The translations under genes were made by a program, and so were the position numbers. From Sceloporus undulatus (taxonomy: Eukaryota > Chordata > Lepidosauria > Squamata > Phrynosomatidae), in contig NC_056527.1 in NCBI RefSeq assembly GCF_019175285.1, positions 113,862,230-113,926,229 of the forward strand: DNA of 64,000 bases. The letters are read 5' to 3'. The notes under the pieces are model-generated. The model did not search any database. It was not told where the DNA came from and saw nothing but the letters and a program-made list of their open reading frames with translations. Shown in pieces: positions 59,256 through 64,000 of this stretch (position 1 is its first letter; every line of letters begins with the position of its first letter).

Positions 59256-59440
59256 GGGGCTCAGTAGACCGCCATTAAGAGGTGACGCCATGATACCCCT
59301 GGAAGCCATGGGTTGAGGACACAGCAACCGCATGCCATGCCACACCTCCAGCCCAGTGCAAAAAGAAGCTGCAAAAAGTGTCTTCTTTTTGCACCAAGGA
59401 AACAGCACCTTTCCACGACTCTTTGGTGCAGAGTTCAGGT
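59256..59440. mobile_element. GC-rich family H, short copy
   Basis: It begins GGCTCAGTAGACCGCCATTA. The hairpin GTGCAAAAAGAAG / CTTCTTTTTGCAC surrounds CTGCAAAAAGTGT. Confidence 0.45.
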
Positions 59441-59744
59441 ACACAAGCCAACAAGGAGTAAACAGAGTACAGTGAGCCATTCTGCGGGATTAAATCCAGG
59501 CCATCCACCTCAGTGTCCCTTGTAATATTAATTGGTATTAAATGTGAGGGATGATGGGGGGGACAAATCATAGGATAACAGGAATATGTTGTAAAAATTG
59601 TGCATGCATTTCTATGCAAAATACCCACAGAGAGAGACCAAGTCTTATAAATAAATATGGAACAAGGATAGGAAGAAAGTACAGATGACCATTAGAGATA
59701 TGTACTTAAAATTAAGACTTTTTCACATCCCTGCTCAGGAGATC

Positions 59745-59935
59745 ATAGAATCATAGCTCTGAAAGATACCCCAAAGGTCATTCAGTCCAGCTCTCTGCCA
59801 TGCAGGAAGATACAACCAAAGCATCTCCAATAGATGGCCATCCAACCTCTGTTTAAAAACCTCCAAAGAAGAAGATGCCACCACTCTCTGAGGCAGCATA
59901 TTCCACTGTCAAACAGTCTTATTGCCAGGAAGATT
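59745..59935 (-). mobile_element. CR1 LINE 3' end
   Basis: GATCATAGAATCATAGCTCT, GTCCAGCTCTCTGCCATGCA and TGGCCATCCAACCTCTGTTT are the reverse complement of the CR1 3' end. Confidence 0.8.
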
Positions 59936-60174
59936 AATCACAGATCTCCAATGTGAAATTTAGATGTCCACAATAAAGGCATCAACTGTTAAGACTGGCT
60001 TTAGGATTATTCTAGCTCTTCATAACACAATAGTGGGTAAAGTCAAGAAAGGTCTTAGGTTTTGGCTGTGCGCCTCTTGCTTCCTGCCCCACTGTGCCTC
60101 CACTGCACAAAAGTAAGTTCCTGAGTATTGAAGCTGAGAGCTAGAGAGATGCAGGAGACTTTGCTTTCCTTTCT

Positions 60175-60274
60175 NNNNNNNNNNNNNNNNNNNNNNNNNN
60201 NNNNNNNNNNNNNNNNNNNNNNNNNNNNNNNNNNNNNNNNNNNNNNNNNNNNNNNNNNNNNNNNNNNNNNNNNN
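60175..60274. other. Assembly gap (100 N)
   Basis: Exactly 100 N, followed at once by an ATC microsatellite, which probably caused the break. Confidence 0.98.

Positions 60275-60320
<46 letters not shown>
60275..60320. repeat. ATC microsatellite
   Basis: About 15 ATC units directly after the N gap; the true length is probably greater. Confidence 0.95.
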
Positions 60321-60321
<1 letters not shown>

Positions 60322-61437
60322 TTTTTCAGATATTTCTTTCTTTTGTGGGGAACTTTCCCCCCATCTATGTGTGTATGTTTTGTTGACTTGGGAGAAATTC
60401 TTGTTTTCCCTACCTAAACAATATTTCAATATACCCAGTTTTGCATGGAATAAGAATTGTAAGATGTGATAAATGGGGAGGGGGGAGAGAAAAAGCAGAA
60501 AGCAAGATTCAGAGAAATTCCAAAGTATGTTGCCGGAAAGACAGTGTGGATGGCAAAACTAAAAGAGCAGGAAGGCATGTATATTTGTGTTTTACACGTT
60601 TTGGTGAGGGGGAGAGAGAGAAGACAAAGAAACCAGAAGACACCAAAATGTTGTTTGAAATAATATGAAAAGCCTTATCCCGAACAGTAGTCTTGGAGTG
60701 CACAAAGTTATGAGAATCATTCCCTTGAGCAGAAAATAGAAAGAGATGGTGAGTAGAAAGGAACTAAATGAAGCCTTTGAAAAACAAAGGGAAGATAAGA
60801 ACACTGGATTAACACTCAAAGGCAGTCTCCACTTTCTTAACCAGCAAAGACCATGGTGAAGAATGGTGGATGTTACAGTCCGAGAAAGTATGGAGGGCTT
60901 CATGATTTTTCACCCATGTAACTGAATGACGGTATTAAAAATAGGAATATGAGCACCAGGTATTATTTTTTTACTCTACTTTCTGCAGCTTCCTGGCTGA
61001 TTCACAGATCCTAAACCGAAAATACCTGGCTAACTCTATATGTTTTCTGATTCCAAGTTGACTTCAGCTCCAAGCAGGTTGGCTACTGACTGAGGGGAAG
61101 AGAAGGTTATTTAAGAGAGTGAGCAGAGGGAAAGGCTGAACAAGTGCAAAGGAAGGGAAAGGAAAGGGGGAGTGAAGCAAACACACAGAGGAAAACAGAA
61201 TAAGCACTAGAGCTGAATGGAGATAAGAGTTTTAAAGAATTAAGGTGGTTATTTTTATTATTTGAAGTGGATTAAGTAGTGCAGAGCATTAGTAAGGGTC
61301 GCAACTGCTACTAGCTATAATGCTGCTACTGCTCCTCCATTTATAGCAATGATGACAGGCTATCCTTACTGTTAGGCAGCTATAATGAAGTGAGCAATAT
61401 TGTTTTAAGACATATTTGTGGGCAATTCCTTTTGTAG

Positions 61438-61729
61438 GGTGCTGACAAAGTTCTACCAACATATCTTGTCCTTGAGGTTTGCTGTAAAGGAGATCAATGA
61501 GAATCCCAACATTTTACCAAATGTCACCATTGGATTCCAGATCTATGACAGTTACAATGATGCACATTTAACCTATCGTACCACTCTGGAACTTCTCTTC
61601 AAATCACACAAACTAGTCCTCAGTTATGACTGTGAAGGCCACCAAAAGCCATTAGCCATCATTGGGGCACTTGACTCCAAGACCTCAATCCACATGGCAG
61701 ACATCTTAACTCTCTACAGGATTCCACAG
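61438..61729 (+). CDS. V2R gene F exon 2
   Basis: The acceptor is TTTTGTAG and the donor GTAGAT. It contains KEINENPNILPNVTIGFQIY and GALDSKTSIHMADILTLYR, upper-lobe ligand-domain sequence. Confidence 0.92.
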
Positions 61730-63165
61730 GTAGATTTTCTTCATGGAGGTTCACAAGGTGAATGTAGTATTTGTCTTCTATCTCAACTATTTACATTTTT
61801 ATCATTCTAAAAAATAGGAACTTTGTTATTCTGTGCCTTCAAGTCATTTCTTACTTTTGGCAACTCTAAAGCAACCCTATTACAGGTTTTTAGTACTATT
61901 TTTAATCTTGCACACCAGAATAGATAAGAAATTATGTTGCAGGAGAGGCAGGATTTCTACAGATGAAAGAATGAGATTCTTGGCGCATGTGCTGTTCCCT
62001 TGCTCATCCTAGATGTCGGAGTGGTCAGGGATGTTCAGTCAAAAGGGAAAGAGGAGCTGGCGATGTAGTTGGTATGCAGTTCAGTGGTCTGGGTGATCAG
62101 GAGACTGCCCTATGGAGTATCTCTTCTATTGATATGACACTGCTTGGGGTTTTCTAGTTACCTATCTTATCTATTGAAGCATCTTCACGATCATATCCTT
62201 AACAGATGAGAAACTATAGTTTTTTGGAAGAGGTTATCTAAAAGTAAAAACTCATTCATGGAGTGAAAAAATGCTGAGTGAAAAAAATTTCAAAATGCTT
62301 TCAGCTCTCATACAGCTCATTTGTCCCAGCAAAGAATGAGATGAGGCAACTCCCATCCTTTTACTGCATGGCCACCAATGAACAACTGCAGTATATTGGG
62401 ATTGTCAGTTTACTTAAGCATTTCAAGTGGACATGGGTGGGTCTCTTTGTGGTGGACGATGACACTGGAGAAGAATTTTTGAAGACCATGGAGCCCTTGT
62501 TTTCCCAGCATGGAATCTGCACAGCCTTCACAAGACAAATTCCAAGCCAAGTCTATTTTAATGACCCAAAGAAATGGGATTATATAATCCATAATATGCG
62601 TTTGAATTTCAAAGTACTCAAAACTAGAATATTTGTTCTCTATGGGACACCCTTTAACATTATTTGGATGAGGAATATTATGGTAAGAGTTTTTCCAGCT
62701 GAGATCGGTCTATTGATTGGAAAGGTGTGGATTACAACTGCCCAGGCTGATTTTGTGCTACCAAGCATTTACAGAGATAAGGATCTGCAAACGTTCCAAG
62801 GTGCTCTTTCCTTTATGATTCACTCGAAGGAAGTTCCAGGGTTCCCAGATTTTCTTCAGACCATAAAACCTGATTGGACAGAATCAGATGATTTTCTCAA
62901 GGAATTCTGGCAGGAAGCATTCAACTGTTTAATTCCAGATCTCAGGATGTCATATAAGGTCTCTGGGACATGCACTGGGGAGGAGAGATTGCAGAGCCTC
63001 ATTGGGCCTCTTTTTGAAATGCGTTTGAGTGGCCACAGCTATGGCATTTATAATGCTGTCTATGCTGTGGCCCATGCTTTACACGCCTTGTACTCAGCCA
63101 GGTCCAATCGCCTACAAAAAGTGGGCAGAATAAAAAGGGATTCTCAAGATGTGGAAGCTTGGCAG
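61438..63165 (+). CDS. V2R gene F, exons 2-3, more divergent; continues past the window
   Basis: Exon 2 is 61438..61729 (292 bases, VLTKFYQHILSLRFAVKEIN to LTLYRIPQ). Exon 3 is 62305..63165 (287 open codons, LSYSSFVPAKNEMRQLPSF to DVEAWQ). Splice sites and phases match the family. It differs strongly from genes A-E: FKWTWVGLFVVDDDTGEEFL, DFLKEFWQEAFNC and CTGEERLQSLIGPLFEMRL are closer to the general V2R pattern, so it belongs to another subfamily. Exon 1 was not recognised between 57.9 and 61.4 kb (a gap lies at 60175). Exons 4-6 should lie beyond 64000. Confidence 0.9.
62305..63165 (+). CDS. V2R gene F exon 3
   Basis: There are 861 open bases after CTTTCAG, with donor GTAATG. The flytrap core includes VWITTAQADFVLPSIYRDKD and LSGHSYGIYNAVYAVAHALH. 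Confidence 0.93.
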
Positions 63166-64000
63166 GTAATGCTTCCAAAATAAAATATATTTATTTGTAT
63201 GGCTAGCAAAAAGATACGAAGCTTCTATTCCTCTACTCTGGATTAACTTTCCAGACAGATGGAAATGATATTCAAAAATATTCAAAATGATTGAAAAATG
63301 TTGTTTTTTCAGCACTGAGAAAGGACGCATCCTAGATTGATATCAATCTAGACACTTTGAGACTTGGTTTGCACAAAATCATATATTTTGAGGTTTCATT
63401 TGTTTTGCACAAAAAGCAGCATTATTTGATGTGAAAAACAGCTTGTTCTTTGCAGTAATTAATATTTCTGCTTGTAAATATTATTTTCTTCACCAAAAAG
63501 AATCTGTTTCCTGAATATAAAAACCTGTAAATGGGAACATTCTAAGCAAAATTCACACCTGCCGTATTTGTATTTCTACACAGAAAATGTTGTTTTCTGT
63601 ACAAAACAACCAGGTTTGAATTTTGTGCAGAATAGGACTTGACTTGTGAATAGGTTTCAAATACTGTGTAGCTTTCAAAATCTTTCCCTAAGTGAGAAGT
63701 AAATTGCTAATGTAACTCATTGCTTCCTTTGAGAAGAAAATCAGTGACAACTTGCATTCCTATGTCACAGAGAGCATTCATTCACAAGGTTTATGTATAC
63801 TTATTTCCTTATCATTTCTGACTAAAAACATGGGAATCAATACACTGCCTTAAACCCCATTTTCCAGATTAAGTTTTCCAATGTTTAGATGGAACTGCCT
63901 AAGGTAATGTACAGGATCTAGGCTTAGTCATGCTTAGATTCATGCTTTCTCCAGTCAGGGAGAAGGGTGGGATATAAATCTTTTTAAAAGTAACTAATAA
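63166..64000. other. Intron 3 of V2R gene F (start)
   Basis: No exon is seen. About 63370..63640 shares wording (AAATTTTGTGCAGAATAGGA, CACAAAAAG) with 43690..43940, so it is probably a repeat of unknown type. Confidence 0.45.

Larger units (their letters stand above)
57878..61437. other. Between V2R E and V2R F
   Basis: It contains GC-rich family H copies (58026..58610, 59256..59440), an antisense SINE piece (59136..59260), a CR1 3' piece (59745..59935), a gap and an ATC run. Exon 1 of gene F should be here but was not recognised. Confidence 0.55.

Noticed and set aside
59022-59267. Possible signal-peptide exon 1 for V2R gene F
   Set aside because: The hydrophobic stretch leads straight into an antisense SINE, and no matching donor phase was found.
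60275-60320. Poly-isoleucine and poly-methionine open frames
   Set aside because: They are translations of the ATC microsatellite next to the gap.

Overview
The window comes from a squamate reptile, most likely a lizard. The evidence is a tandem cluster of vomeronasal type-2 receptor (V2R) genes, two immunoglobulin heavy-chain V segments, and a repeat load typical of squamates: tRNA-derived SINEs, CR1, L2 and RTE-BovB LINE pieces, many palindromic MITEs and solo LTRs. I see no bacterial or plant features.

Layout. From 0.8 to 41.3 kb lie head-to-tail V2R genes on the minus strand. The first (818..10513) has all six exons, with matching splice sites and phases, giving about 903 codons. The second (15575..19143) has exons 3-6, with a 7-base deletion in the 7TM exon. 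Two minus-strand partial genes lie at 23527..25219 (exons 3 and 4) and 25639..28778 (exons 1, 2 and part of 3). The last (30447..41323) has all six exons but carries many small deletions. Between 100-N gaps at 19144 and 22681, a 3.4 kb piece lies in the opposite orientation. Most of that piece repeats, inverted, the sequence at 34.0-36.0 kb, including a solo LTR at the same target site. It is either an inverted recent duplication or, more likely, an assembly duplicate of one locus.

From 42.0 to 45.0 kb there are two IGHV segments on the plus strand. One is a 3' fragment cut by a gap. The other is a full leader plus V exon. Both have a 23-bp-spacer recombination signal. From 45 to 54.6 kb there are only repeats and sequence I could not assign. 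Plus-strand V2Rs follow: a 5'-truncated gene at 54628..57877 (exons 3-6) and the start of a more divergent V2R at 61438..63165 (exons 2 and 3), which runs off the right edge. The V2R arrays therefore point away from a central block that holds the immunoglobulin segments.

Function. V2Rs are class C G-protein-coupled receptors of vomeronasal sensory neurons. Exons 1-4 form the extracellular Venus-flytrap ligand domain, exon 5 the cysteine-rich linker, and exon 6 the seven-helix domain. Each gene would normally be expressed on its own; nothing here is an operon. The IGHV segments are rearranged in B cells. I see no D, J or constant region.

Caveats. Exon borders were placed by eye from GT/AG sites and reading phase. 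Seven N gaps (five of 100, two of 25) and a deletion-rich error pattern around 30-41 kb mean that several apparent pseudogenes may be intact in the animal.
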